Positions 56,971-64,000 of a DNA stretch of 64,000 nt are shown in pieces. Source of the DNA: Hyphomicrobiales bacterium. Its GTDB lineage: Bacteria; Pseudomonadota; Alphaproteobacteria; Rhizobiales; Rhizobiaceae. Below the pieces are notes generated by a model that searched no databases, was not told the DNA's origin, and worked only from the letters and a program-made list of their open reading frames with translations. Both the position numbers and the translations under genes were made by a program. Location: the NCBI GenBank assembly GCA_900472175.1, contig UCHD01000012.1, forward strand, positions 27,532 through 91,531. The letters are read 5' to 3'. Within the stretch, counting starts at the first letter, position 1, and each line of letters begins with the position of its first letter.

Positions 56971-57687
56971 TCAGACCGTGATGCTGACGGGGATCGCGAC
57001 CACCATGCCCGGTGTTCCGGCCGCAGAGCCGCCGCCGAGTGCGGCGCTCAATCCCTGAATGGCCTGGTCCAGGTGTGCGCCGGATTTCTGCGCTTCGCTT
57101 ATGGCATTCTGATCGGCATTTTTCTGTTCACGCATGCGGCGCACGGCTTCTTCGAGCAAGGCCTTGATCTCCTGCGCCACCGCCTTGAATTCCTCAAGCG
57201 TCTTGCGGTCGTCCGCGGAGGTAGTCTTCTGCTCCGTGGCGTCCTTCATCGTGTCCTGGTAGGCCTTCTGGGCAAAGGACATGTCGTCTTCGGTGCTGTC
57301 GGCTGTTTCGGACTGCCCGCCCAGCGCCACTGCAACTCCTGTCGTGTTGACATCAGCCGCTCCCGTGGTTGATCCAGCCGAAACAGCCGAAGCAAAGTCC
57401 TTGGCGGCCGTGCTGACTTCGCGGGCCAGTTGGCTTGCTTGCCGTGCGAGGGTCTCTGGATCGAAATTCCAGCGGCGCAGAAACTCCAGCTGTTTCTTGG
57501 CGTCCTCCAGTCTTTGCTTGGCTCGCGCCTTGGTGGCGTCTGCATCTGCCTCGGCCGTGCTTTTGAACACCTCAAGCGCCCGATCCCGCAAGCTTTGAAT
57601 GTCGGCTGGCGGTTCTGCAGGCGCTGTCCCTGCCGCCGTTGCGGTTGTTCGGAAGGGATAGGATGAGCTGATGCCGCTGATTTGCAT
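56971..57687 (-). CDS. Uncharacterised Ala-rich coiled-coil protein
   Basis: A 238-residue protein I do not recognise. The ATG at 57687 has a strong GGAGG, and coding character is clear. It opens MQISGISSSYPFRTTATAAG, then a charged helix (about 28-98: KSTAEADADATKARAKQRLE, DAKKQLEFLRRWNFDPETLA), a Ser/Thr/Gly linker (about 100-130), a second helix (about 135-200, ending AVRRMREQKNADQN) and a Gly-rich C-terminus ending VVAIPVSITV. No Cys, no signal peptide and no membrane helix. The polar Ser-rich first 20 residues and two-helix layout recall proteins of surface or secretion systems, but no such genes are nearby. Function not assigned. Confidence 0.75.
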   Translation of the reverse strand: MQISGISSSYPFRTTATAAGTAPAEPPADIQSLRDRALEVFKSTAEADADATKARAKQRLEDAKKQLEFLRRWNFDPETLARQASQLAREVSTAAKDFASAVSAGSTTGAADVNTTGVAVALGGQSETADSTEDDMSFAQKAYQDTMKDATEQKTTSADDRKTLEEFKAVAQEIKALLEEAVRRMREQKNADQNAISEAQKSGAHLDQAIQGLSAALGGGSAAGTPGMVVAIPVSITV

Positions 57688-57771
57688 GAAAGGCCTCCAG
57701 GTTGGGGCCGCACGTTGCAATCTTAAGCTTGCATGGAGCTGTTTCGTTAGCGGATAAGGTGCTGAAATCAG

Positions 57772-58794
57772 CTAGTTTACCACCGCAATGCGGGCCTGCG
57801 CCTGCGCCGACAGCCTATTCAGGTCGCGCTTCTTTCCGGCCAGAGATTCGATTGCTGCGATCGCCAGGTCCGTGACGATGTAATCCGGTTTATGGCCGAG
57901 ATTGTGGATCCGCAGCAATGTCGAGCCAGTGATATCCTCATGCAACTGGCGTGAATGGATTTCCGGCAAGACCACGCGGTCGGCATCGCCGGTGATGATC
58001 ACGGTCGGGGCCTTGATCTCCTTGTAGCGAGGCGAAACCCGCTTCACGTAATCCAGCAGATTGGCGACATCGATGGCGTTGTTGCGAAAGGCGTCCGGTC
58101 GGATGGCCAGATAGGCAGAGGTATCCTTGATATAGCCATCCGGACGCGGATTGGGCGCAAAGACATATCTGGTCGCCTTGTCGATCGAGGCAAGGCCGAT
58201 GGGTGGCGCCACAAGCGTCGCAAACAACCAGCCGAGCACCGGCGTTCTGGTGACGCTGTAATACCATTCGATGCCACCGGGCCAGGGGTGTGTGGCGGGG
58301 GAAAGGAACAGCAGTCCGGCCACCATATCCTTGTGATTGAGGGCGAAAGTTGCGGCAATTGCACCGCCGAAGGAGTGGCTGACGATAATGGCTTTCTTGA
58401 TGCCGCGTTTTTTCATCAAGGCGGCGATCGCATCGGCCTGACCGTCGGGGTAGGCATTCTGCGGGCCACCGCGATCTGAAAAGCCGAGCCCTGGACGGTC
58501 GAGGAACAGCATGTCGGCACGGCCCTCGAGCTTGCTGCGGAACGCGACCATCGGGTCGCGCAGATTGGCGCTTGCCCCATGGATGAAAACCAACGTGGGA
58601 AGATCGGCGTTTTCCGGGCGCGGCACGTAGACGCTGTTCATCCGGTAGCCGCCGACATCGATTCGCTCGCCGGCATTGGGATTGTCGCGTTCGAAGGCCG
58701 CCGCCTGATAGGCGCTGAAACCGAATCCGGTAACGAGAGCGGCAAGGAAGAAGGATGCGACGAACAGCATGACTTTCCTGGGAACGAAATTCAT
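57772..58794 (-). CDS. Membrane-anchored alpha/beta hydrolase
   Basis: A 340-residue hydrolase. N-terminal membrane anchor about 8-30 (MLFVASFFLAALVTGFGFSA). Core motifs: VFIHGASANLRDPM (oxyanion loop, about 68-81), LDRPGLGFSDRGG, nucleophile elbow IIVSHSFGGAIAATFALNH (Ser of SHSFGG, about 140), acid in IITGDADRVV and the His in HNLGHKPDY. It resembles haloperoxidase/epoxide-hydrolase-like esterases; substrate unknown. ATG 58794 with GGAAGAG is chosen; a TTG just before is also in frame. Stands alone between two unrelated genes of the same strand. Confidence 0.85.
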   Translation of the reverse strand: MNFVPRKVMLFVASFFLAALVTGFGFSAYQAAAFERDNPNAGERIDVGGYRMNSVYVPRPENADLPTLVFIHGASANLRDPMVAFRSKLEGRADMLFLDRPGLGFSDRGGPQNAYPDGQADAIAALMKKRGIKKAIIVSHSFGGAIAATFALNHKDMVAGLLFLSPATHPWPGGIEWYYSVTRTPVLGWLFATLVAPPIGLASIDKATRYVFAPNPRPDGYIKDTSAYLAIRPDAFRNNAIDVANLLDYVKRVSPRYKEIKAPTVIITGDADRVVLPEIHSRQLHEDITGSTLLRIHNLGHKPDYIVTDLAIAAIESLAGKKRDLNRLSAQAQARIAVVN

Positions 58795-58895
58795 CAATCA
58801 CTCTTCCGCGGGTTTGCACAATCGGCCTGTTGGGGTGGGCCGGTTATCGTCCGATACGAGGAAGAGGGCGCAACGGTTTCGCCGGGCAATCCGAA

Positions 58896-59501
58896 TTATG
58901 TGCGATTGCCGGCCAGTTTTTCTTCAAGCTGACCGAGCTGCTCCTGCGCCATGCGGTCGGCGGGGTAGATGTCGAGGAATTGTTCCCAGGCGCGCAGGGC
59001 CAGTTCATCCTGTCCCGAGGATGTCAGGATCGCCGCCATGCCGGCAAGCGCGCCGAAATGACGGGGTTCGATCGCCAGCACGCGGTTGATGTCGGACATC
59101 GACTTGCGGTAGTTGCCCATCTGGTAATGCAGCGTGGCCCGCTGGTTCCAGCCTTCGACATAGTTCGGAGAAAGGGTAATGACCTGATCGAAAATATCCA
59201 GCGCCGCTGCCTGCCGGTTGGTCTCGACGGCCTTCGCGGCCCATTGCATCAGGAGATTGACGGTGGCGCTGCCAGAATCCTGCCACTCCACGCGAATCCT
59301 GTTGGAAATCTCGCGCGCCTTGTCTTGATCGCGTTCCCGCTTCAATTCGGCGAAAAGGGTGTCGAGCCGCTGCTTGGGCGTCGTCAGTTCAGACGTTACC
59401 GAGGCCTGGGCAGTGTCAGCGGCATGCGCGGGCAGGGGGCTGGCAGCCGTTGCCGCCAGAATGCTACCGAGAATCAAAAATGAAGACATGCGCTTAACCA
59501 T
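58896..59501 (-). CDS. Exported TPR-repeat protein
   Basis: A 201-residue protein with signal peptide about 1-28 (FLILGSILAATAASPLPAHA). Three to four tetratricopeptide repeats fill about 70-185, e.g. AALDIFDQVITLSPNYVEGW, RATLHYQMGNYRKSMSDINR, VLAIEPRHFGALAGMAAI and LALRAWEQFLDIYP. Likely a periplasmic protein-protein interaction module; partner unknown. An internal Met at residue 5 is an alternative start. Confidence 0.88.
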   Translation of the reverse strand: MVKRMSSFLILGSILAATAASPLPAHAADTAQASVTSELTTPKQRLDTLFAELKRERDQDKAREISNRIRVEWQDSGSATVNLLMQWAAKAVETNRQAAALDIFDQVITLSPNYVEGWNQRATLHYQMGNYRKSMSDINRVLAIEPRHFGALAGMAAILTSSGQDELALRAWEQFLDIYPADRMAQEQLGQLEEKLAGNRT

Positions 59502-59664
59502 GGCAGATAAGGTAGTCCGCCATGGCCGAAGATCAAATCAAATTTGAGGCATCAAACTGATGTACCACCTGGACAGCCTGGCTTGTTAAAGGCAAGCGTA
59601 TCCGAGCGCACTCAATCCATGCGTGGCTGTTCCGAAAGTTGACACTTCCGGCGCGCACGATGGA

Positions 59665-59790
59665 TCAGCCCTGACGGGCCTTGAAGCGCGGGTTCAGCTT
59701 GTTGATGATGTAGACGCGACCCTTGCGGCGAACCAGACGGTTCTCGCGGTGACGGGCTTTCAGCGACTTAAGCGAATTTTTGATCTTCAT
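59665..59790 (-). CDS. rpmJ: 50S ribosomal protein L36 (41-aa form)
   Basis: A 41-residue basic protein: [20 protein letters not shown], then [20 protein letters not shown] and a final Gly. This is the longer L36 form, without the four zinc-binding residues of the 37-aa form, common in alphaproteobacteria. It lies alone rather than in the spc operon. Its promoter and a structured leader of about 95 nt are upstream (59791-59921). Confidence 0.95.
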   Translation of the reverse strand: MKIKNSLKSLKARHRENRLVRRKGRVYIINKLNPRFKARQG

Positions 59791-59826
59791 TTTTCTGATC
59801 CGCAGTTTCGGCGGTTTTGAGGGCGC

Positions 59827-59886
59827 CGGTCTTTAACAATCAAAAGCGCGCTTGCAGACCGTTAAGGCCGAGCGCGCTCTTAGGGT
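59827..59886 (-). promoter_or_regulatory. Structured leader of rpmJ, possible attenuator
   Basis: Within the inferred transcript, AGCGCGCT (59878-59871) pairs with AGCGCGCT (59852-59845), followed by TTTTGATTGTT: a terminator-like hairpin some 10 nt after the start. A loop segment CGGTCT (59861-59856) is complementary to AGACCG downstream (59832-59827), which would form a pseudoknot or an alternative stem. Suggests regulated read-through into rpmJ. Confidence 0.5.
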
Positions 59887-59892
59887 GGCAGG

Positions 59893-59921
59893 CAAATAAC
59901 CCGGCATCATAAAAGTGTCAA
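59893..59921 (-). promoter_or_regulatory. rpmJ promoter within an inverted repeat
   Basis: Leftward TTGACA (59921-59916), 17 bases, TATTTG (59898-59893). The -35 box is part of a perfect 9-bp dyad GTCAACCGC/GCGGTTGAC (59917-59925 and 59944-59952), which in the purK transcript would form a hairpin followed by ACTTTTAT and may terminate it. Confidence 0.6.
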
Positions 59922-59974
59922 CCGCAGAGAGCCTGTTTTCGCAGCGGTTGACGGCTTTTCTGTGGGTTAAACCT

Positions 59975-61024
59975 TCAGGCAAGCCAGGTGACATGCCCCA
60001 TCTTACGCCCCGGCCGCGCTTCTGTCTTGCCGTAGAGGTGAACGAGCGTGTTGGGCTTGGCAAGCCAGGCCGGCACCTCGCCGATATCATCGCCGATCAA
60101 GTTCTGCATCACGCAATCGGAGTGGCGGCTGCCATCCGAGAGCGCCAATCCCGCAACGGCGCGGATGTGTTGCTCGAACTGGGAGACCACACAGGCCGCC
60201 TCCGTCCAGTGGCCGGAATTGTGAACGCGCGGGGCGATTTCGTTGGCGATCAGCGTGCCATCGGCCAGCACGAAGAACTCGACGCCGATGACGCCGACAT
60301 AACCAAGCGCCGTCAAGATCGCCGTGGCCGCAAGCCGGGCAGCCTCCGCCGTTGTCTCGTTGATCGAAGCGGGAACGGTTGATGTATGGAGAATGCCGTT
60401 GCTGTGGATGTTTTCCGCCGGATCGAAGCAGGCGATGGTGCCATCGGTACCGCGCGCGGCGATGATCGAGATTTCCCGCTGGAATGCAACGAAGCTCTCG
60501 AGAACCATTGGAACGCCGCCCAGCGCAGCGTAAGCGCCGGTGGCATCGTCGCTCGCATCCTTGAAGACGCGCTGGCCCTTGCCGTCATAACCGAGACGGC
60601 GAGTTTTGAGGACGCCCTGGCCGGAGAAATCGGCGAGTGCTCGTTCAAGCTGTTCCTGGCTGTCGATGGCGTGGAAACGCGCGGTCTCGATGCCGCAGCC
60701 ATTGAGGAACTGCTTTTCGCTGACCCGGTCCTGGGAAACGGCCAGAGCCTTCGGCGGCGGATAGACGGGAAGCGTCTGTGCCAGCATCTCGGCGGCGCTG
60801 ACGGGAACGTTCTCGAATTCGTAGGTGACGACGTCGCACTCGGTCGCAAGCCGTTCCAGCGCTGCATGGTCGTCATAGGCGGCCACAATCTGGCTGTTGG
60901 CGACTTGCGCCGCCGGACAGTCGATCTGAGGCTCCAGGATGATGGTGCGGAAATTTAGCCGGGCCGCGGCCATGGCAAGCATGCGGGCGAGCTGGCCGCC
61001 GCCGATGATGCCGACCGTCTTCAT
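59975..61024 (-). CDS. purK: N5-carboxyaminoimidazole ribonucleotide synthase PurK
   Basis: A 349-residue ATP-grasp enzyme that carboxylates AIR to N5-CAIR in purine synthesis. Motifs: [20 protein letters not shown] (5-24), [11 protein letters not shown] (about 64-74), [10 protein letters not shown] (substrate loop, about 142-151), the ATP/Mg region [14 protein letters not shown] and [18 protein letters not shown] (about 265-282). It overlaps purE by four bases (ATGA), so the two consecutive steps are coupled. Confidence 0.96.
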   Translation of the reverse strand: MKTVGIIGGGQLARMLAMAAARLNFRTIILEPQIDCPAAQVANSQIVAAYDDHAALERLATECDVVTYEFENVPVSAAEMLAQTLPVYPPPKALAVSQDRVSEKQFLNGCGIETARFHAIDSQEQLERALADFSGQGVLKTRRLGYDGKGQRVFKDASDDATGAYAALGGVPMVLESFVAFQREISIIAARGTDGTIACFDPAENIHSNGILHTSTVPASINETTAEAARLAATAILTALGYVGVIGVEFFVLADGTLIANEIAPRVHNSGHWTEAACVVSQFEQHIRAVAGLALSDGSRHSDCVMQNLIGDDIGEVPAWLAKPNTLVHLYGKTEARPGRKMGHVTWLA

Positions 61025-61521
61025 GCCTGGTCCACGGGATATTCGGCGACGGAAGCGCTCTGCTGTTCGCGCCAGTCATCGAGACGGTCGGCAAGATCCG
61101 GGTCGCTCAATGCCAGGACTGCAGCGGCGAGAAGGGCCGCATTGATGGCGCCGGCGCGGCCGATTGCCAGGGTGCCGACGGGAATGCCTGCCGGCATCTG
61201 GACGATGGACAGCAGGCTGTCCTGGCCGGAGAGCGCCTTGGACTGGACGGGAACGCCGAACACCGGAAGGGGGGTCATGGCGGCCGTCATGCCCGGCAGG
61301 TGGGCGGCGCCACCGGCACCGGCGATGATCACCTTGAAGCCTTCGTCGCGGGCGCCTCTGGCGAAATTGATCAGCCTGTCGACGGTGCGATGTGCCGAAA
61401 CGATGCGGGCATCGTAGGCGACATCGAGGGCATCGAGCGTGTCGGCGGCATTCTTCATGGTTTCCCAGTCGGACTGGCTACCCATGATGATGGCGACGGG
61501 CGGGGTTGCTGCTTTCGTCAC
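61021..61521 (-). CDS. purE: N5-carboxyaminoimidazole ribonucleotide mutase PurE
   Basis: A 166-residue class I PurE, moving the carboxylate of N5-CAIR to C4 (CAIR). GTG start at 61521. Motifs: [13 protein letters not shown] (11-23), SAHRT with catalytic H44, and [20 protein letters not shown] (65-84). First gene of purEK. No purine riboswitch or PurR box is apparent upstream. Confidence 0.96.
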   Translation of the reverse strand: MTKAATPPVAIIMGSQSDWETMKNAADTLDALDVAYDARIVSAHRTVDRLINFARGARDEGFKVIIAGAGGAAHLPGMTAAMTPLPVFGVPVQSKALSGQDSLLSIVQMPAGIPVGTLAIGRAGAINAALLAAAVLALSDPDLADRLDDWREQQSASVAEYPVDQA

Positions 61522-61600
61522 GTTGTTCGTTCCGCATTGTTACAGGGCCGAAGGTCCGGCCGGAGCGTTCGCAGCGTATCCTTGCCGGACACGCAAGGCT

Positions 61601-61804
61601 TCAGGCGATGATGTCGGGAATGATCAGGTCTTCGATCTTGGTGATCTTGTCCTTGATGACCAGTTTCTTCTTTTTCATCCGCTGGATGCGCAGGGCATCG
61701 CAGCCCGTCTGGATCATGGCGTTGATCGCAACATCATAGTCTTCATGTTCCTGCCTCAGCCGCGCTACGCTCAGTCTGAGTTCGGCCTGATCCTGATCTG
61801 GCAT
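61601..61804 (-). CDS. DUF465 (YdcH) family small protein, copy 1
   Basis: A 67-residue all-helical protein: LRLSVARLRQEHEDYDVAIN, AMIQTGCDALRIQRMKKKKL, VIKDKITKIEDLI. The heptad layout and the basic KKKKL centre are typical of YdcH/DUF465 proteins, whose function is unknown. Start at the ATG at 61804 with GGGGA upstream. Divergent from a second family member 178 bases away. Confidence 0.85.
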   Translation of the reverse strand: MPDQDQAELRLSVARLRQEHEDYDVAINAMIQTGCDALRIQRMKKKKLVIKDKITKIEDLIIPDIIA

Positions 61805-61982
61805 GCAATGTTCCCCATGAATCGAGCGTCGCTCTAGCACAGAATTGTTGGTAACGGGAAGTTATCCTTCGCCACGATTTCGCCTTCGACAAATGAAAAA
61901 TAGCATGGCACACTATCTCGGTTAATACGTGGAACATCCGGCATCTACCGATCGGGTGCAAGCAAAAGGAAGGGACTGCCAC

Positions 61983-62156
61983 ATGACCATTGAGGCTCAT
62001 CTTGCAACGCTTGAGAAAAAACATGGTGTTTTGGAGCAGGAGCTCCACTCGGCTCTGACACAGCCGTCTGTCCAGGATCAGCATATTGCTGACATCAAGC
62101 GTCGGAAGCTGCGCTTGAAGGACGAAATTGAGAAGATTCGTTCTTCAACTCACTGA
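61983..62156 (+). CDS. DUF465 (YdcH) family small protein, copy 2
   Basis: A 57-residue coiled-coil protein: MTIEAHLATLEKKHGVLEQE, LHSALTQPSVQDQHIADIKR and RKLRLKDEIEKIRSS, the standard DUF465 pattern with the basic KRRKLRLKDEI segment. AAGGAAGGG lies upstream of the ATG at 61983. Lies head to head with copy 1, so the pair shares a promoter region; the proteins may interact, which is speculation. Confidence 0.88.
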   Translation: MTIEAHLATLEKKHGVLEQELHSALTQPSVQDQHIADIKRRKLRLKDEIEKIRSSTH

Positions 62157-62350
62157 TTACATTTATCAATCTCATTCATCGGGAGGCTTGTGTTCCAGCG
62201 CATACATTCAGACCGGAAAGCCAAAGCGAACTTTGAAGGCCGGTTTCAAGCACTGTTGATACGTGGACTTGGTTGGTGCGGACATGACGTTCGCCAAAAG
62301 CCCGCAAGTATTGAGTTTCCCGATGACTGGCCCAGGCGGCCAAAATCCCG

Positions 62351-62611
62351 TTAAGACCAGAACTGATCCAGCCAGAGATTGACCCGGTCGAACCCCGGCT
62401 TGTTGATCGCATAAATCCGTTTCGTGCCTGATGCGGAAACGGAGACCAGATTTGAATCCAGCAGCGCCTTCAGATGCTGCGATACGGCTGGACGGCTGAT
62501 CGGCAATCCCTCGGCCAGTTCATTCACGGTGCGTGGTGCGCGCCGCAATTCTTCCAGCAGATACCGCCGGTTGGGGTCCGAGATCGCATCGAAGGGATCA
62601 GCGTGTGACAT
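62351..62611 (-). CDS. ArsR-type winged-helix regulator
   Basis: An 86-residue regulator: DAISDPNRRYLLEELRRAPR, TVNELAEGLPISRPAVSQHL (recognition helix about 38-50) and KALLDSNLVSVSASGTKRIY with the wing. No metal-binding cysteines are seen, so it is not an arsenic/metal sensor of the classic type; this SdpR-like subgroup often controls neighbouring transport or antibiotic-response genes. ATG 62611 is chosen; a TTG two codons earlier is in frame. Upstream lies the TauE-type permease gene 145 bases away on the same strand. The 194 bases on its other side (62157-62350) hold no gene I can support. Confidence 0.85.
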   Translation of the reverse strand: MSHADPFDAISDPNRRYLLEELRRAPRTVNELAEGLPISRPAVSQHLKALLDSNLVSVSASGTKRIYAINKPGFDRVNLWLDQFWS

Positions 62612-62756
62612 CGTCAAAAGCTAGGAGAAATCAGGGCTTCCGGCAAGTGAATTGTGCAGTGCGGTAGAGAAATTTTGCCTTGCGGCATGCAAGCGTTGCG
62701 TGCGGAGTTTTTTCCGCTTGGATCCATCCTTCACCAGTCCTGGTAGCAGACGGGCG

Positions 62757-63533
62757 CTAGCCTGCGGCAAGCGCGATAATTCCGTCATAGACAAGCTTGG
62801 AGCCGGCCAGGAATGCCATCGTGTACATGAACGGGTAAAACACCTGCGGCTGCATGCGCCGCACAACCCAGGCGCCGGCCATGGTTGCCAGTATCGCCAG
62901 CGGAAACAGCGTCAAGGAGGTGGTGAGGTTGCTCAAATCGAGCTGTCCGAGCGCGAAATAGGGAATGAGCTTGACGGCATTGAGGATGGCGAAGAACCGG
63001 ACGATCGTGCCGGTATATTCGCGTGGCGGCAATTTCAACGGCAGGGCGTAGATCTGGAATGGTGGGCCGCCGGCATGGGCGACAAAGCTGCCATAGCCCG
63101 CAAGGCCGCCGAACAATGTTGCCTGCACCGGCCTCTGCGGCTTGGCCGGTGTGATGATGCCTCGCCGCGCCCGCCAGAGATTGTAGACGTAGCGCAGCAC
63201 GAAAAGAACGGTGATTGCCCCAATGATCAACCTGAGCGCATCGCGCGGCACATAGGCGGCTGTGGCCCAGCCGATGACGATACCGACGAGAGCGCCCGGC
63301 AGGAGAATTTTGAGCGTCGTCATGTCGCCATGGTTTCGCCATGTCCAGAGCGCCACCAGATCCATGGCAATGAGGATCGGCAAAAGAAGTGCCGCCGCTT
63401 GTACCGGCGAGACGGCCAGCGATAAAAGCGGCACGCCCATCAGCGAAAGTGCTTCTCCCATGCCGCCCTTGCTGAAGCCGACGAGCAGAACTGCGGGAAT
63501 GGCAATGGCATAGAATTGAAAATCAGGAAGCAT
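62757..63533 (-). CDS. TauE/SafE-family permease
   Basis: A 258-residue inner-membrane protein with about eight hydrophobic helices. Family signs are FYAIAIPAVLLVGFSKGGMG (6-25) with the conserved Gly-rich loop, and the internally repeated LFGGLAGYGSFVAHAGGPPF in the second half. TauE/SafE proteins move sulfonate/sulfite-type anions outward or other small anions; the substrate cannot be named here. Divergent from the thiamine-phosphate synthase-like gene (103 bases). Confidence 0.9.
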   Translation of the reverse strand: MLPDFQFYAIAIPAVLLVGFSKGGMGEALSLMGVPLLSLAVSPVQAAALLLPILIAMDLVALWTWRNHGDMTTLKILLPGALVGIVIGWATAAYVPRDALRLIIGAITVLFVLRYVYNLWRARRGIITPAKPQRPVQATLFGGLAGYGSFVAHAGGPPFQIYALPLKLPPREYTGTIVRFFAILNAVKLIPYFALGQLDLSNLTTSLTLFPLAILATMAGAWVVRRMQPQVFYPFMYTMAFLAGSKLVYDGIIALAAG

Positions 63534-63636
63534 GGGTATCGGTTGATCCTTTTGCCGCTAGGGTCTATCGCTTTTGCAGATTGAAATCGAGTAGGGGTGA
63601 CGCGCGGGTGCGCATTTCACCGGGAATAGAGATATT

Positions 63637-64000
63637 ATGAGCAATACAGATAATCGCTGCCGCCTCGTCCTCATCGTGCCGGATATCGCCGATATCGACA
63701 GCCGGGCGCACATTCTGGGCGATGCGTTGCGCGGTGGCGATGTCGCCTCCGTGATCGTGCCGCAATACGGCCTGGACGATCATACGTTCCAGAAACATGC
63801 CGAAGTGCTGGTGCCTGTCATCCAGAAAGCGGGCGCGGCAGCACTGATCGCAGGCGATACGCGCGTTGCTGGCCGTGCCAAGGCTGACGGCCTGCATGTG
63901 ACCGGCAATGCCGCGGAACTGGCGGAGACAGTGGAAAAATTCACGCCCAAGCTGATCGTCGGCGGCGGCAATGCGGCCGATCGGCACCATGCACTGGAAA
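63637..64000 (+). CDS. Thiamine-phosphate synthase-like protein, N-terminal part (cut by window edge)
   Basis: An ATG at 63637 opens a frame that runs off the window after 121 codons. The peptide reads MSNTDNRCRLVLIVPD, then ALRGGDVASVIVPQ, VIQKAGAAALIAGDTRVAGR, AKADGLHVTGNAAELAETVE and LIVGGGNAADRHHALE. The order (substrate strand, IAGDTRVAGRAKADGLHV near 70-87) is that of ThiE/TenI TIM-barrel proteins, joining the thiazole and pyrimidine parts of thiamine phosphate. Missing the second half with the phosphate-binding loops, so ThiE versus TenI is open. No TPP riboswitch is seen upstream. Confidence 0.75.
   Translation, partial: MSNTDNRCRLVLIVPDIADIDSRAHILGDALRGGDVASVIVPQYGLDDHTFQKHAEVLVPVIQKAGAAALIAGDTRVAGRAKADGLHVTGNAAELAETVEKFTPKLIVGGGNAADRHHALE

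Noticed and set aside
59791..59974. 6S RNA gene between purK and rpmJ
   Set aside because: Considered because the gap is structured, but it is too short after the promoter and lacks the long double-stranded rod with a central bubble.
62176..62412. 78-codon - strand frame overlapping the ArsR gene
   Set aside because: Overlaps a well supported gene in another frame and has no recognisable features.

Overview
The window is a GC-rich, gene-dense chromosomal segment from an alphaproteobacterium of the Rhizobiales, most likely Rhizobiaceae (Rhizobium/Agrobacterium/Neorhizobium type). This rests on recognised family markers: the order ilvD - cpdR - N-formylglutamate amidohydrolase - MmgR-type sRNA - hisN, an Omp10-type lipoprotein, homospermidine synthase, GapR (DUF2312), DUF1036/DUF1244/DUF882 proteins, a ROSE-type thermometer before an RpoH-driven hsp20, and a rhizobial preQ1-I riboswitch before queCDE. 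Nothing looks like a large island, prophage, plasmid region or CRISPR. The accessory signs are a decayed IS5-family remnant beside a YjaB-like acetyltransferase, and a chromosomal APH(3')-II-like kinase.

Layout. 1-5.7 kb: start of a lipocalin-like gene, ilvD (branched-chain amino acids), a small conserved protein, tRNA-Val(GAC), the ClpXP-adaptor type receiver cpdR, an N-formylglutamate amidohydrolase, the MmgR-like sRNA and hisN. 5.7-12.3 kb: IS remnant, acetyltransferase, lysophospholipase-like hydrolase, hsp20 with its heat-shock promoter and RNA thermometer, the aminoglycoside kinase, a bile-acid:Na symporter-like carrier divergent from a LysR regulator, and threonine aldolase. 12.9-19.2 kb: gltB and gltD, the two glutamate synthase subunits. 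19.5-28 kb: envelope genes (Do/HtrA protease, DUF459 SGNH-like protein, MltB-type transglycosylase, galU, an outer-membrane beta-barrel protein, NfeD and QmcA). 28.1-33 kb: riboswitch-controlled queCDE, hemH, and a LysM-tailed periplasmic 5'-nucleotidase.

33.2-43.3 kb: a DUF1330/membrane-protein pair divergent from an Xre/MmyB-like regulator, omp10, homospermidine synthase, then the complete lower tyrosine catabolic route. hppD makes homogentisate, hmgA opens the ring, and maiA plus fahA yield fumarate and acetoacetate. hmgA-fahA-maiA-hydrolase form one leftward unit, divergent from a MarR regulator with a clear palindromic operator between them; an Lrp regulator is divergent from hppD.

43.5-53.5 kb: a PAS-GGDEF diguanylate cyclase, pepF-pabB-pabC-like operon (folate precursor), an orphan sigma54-type response regulator, a DUF882 peptidase-like protein, msrB-msrA (methionine sulfoxide repair) and gapR. 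53.6-64 kb: DUF1244 with a second N-formylglutamate amidohydrolase, DUF1036-pyk, an unrecognised coiled-coil protein, an anchored hydrolase, a TPR protein, rpmJ with a structured leader, purE-purK, two DUF465 proteins, an ArsR-type regulator, a TauE-type permease and the start of a thiamine-phosphate synthase-like gene.

I found no clearly new multi-gene system. The most interesting unexplained items are the rpmJ leader (promoter inside an inverted repeat, terminator-like hairpin and a competing pairing), the hmgA/marR operator architecture, the APH(3')-II-like gene, the DUF459 protein that seems to lack its catalytic Ser and His, and the unrecognised 238-aa protein.
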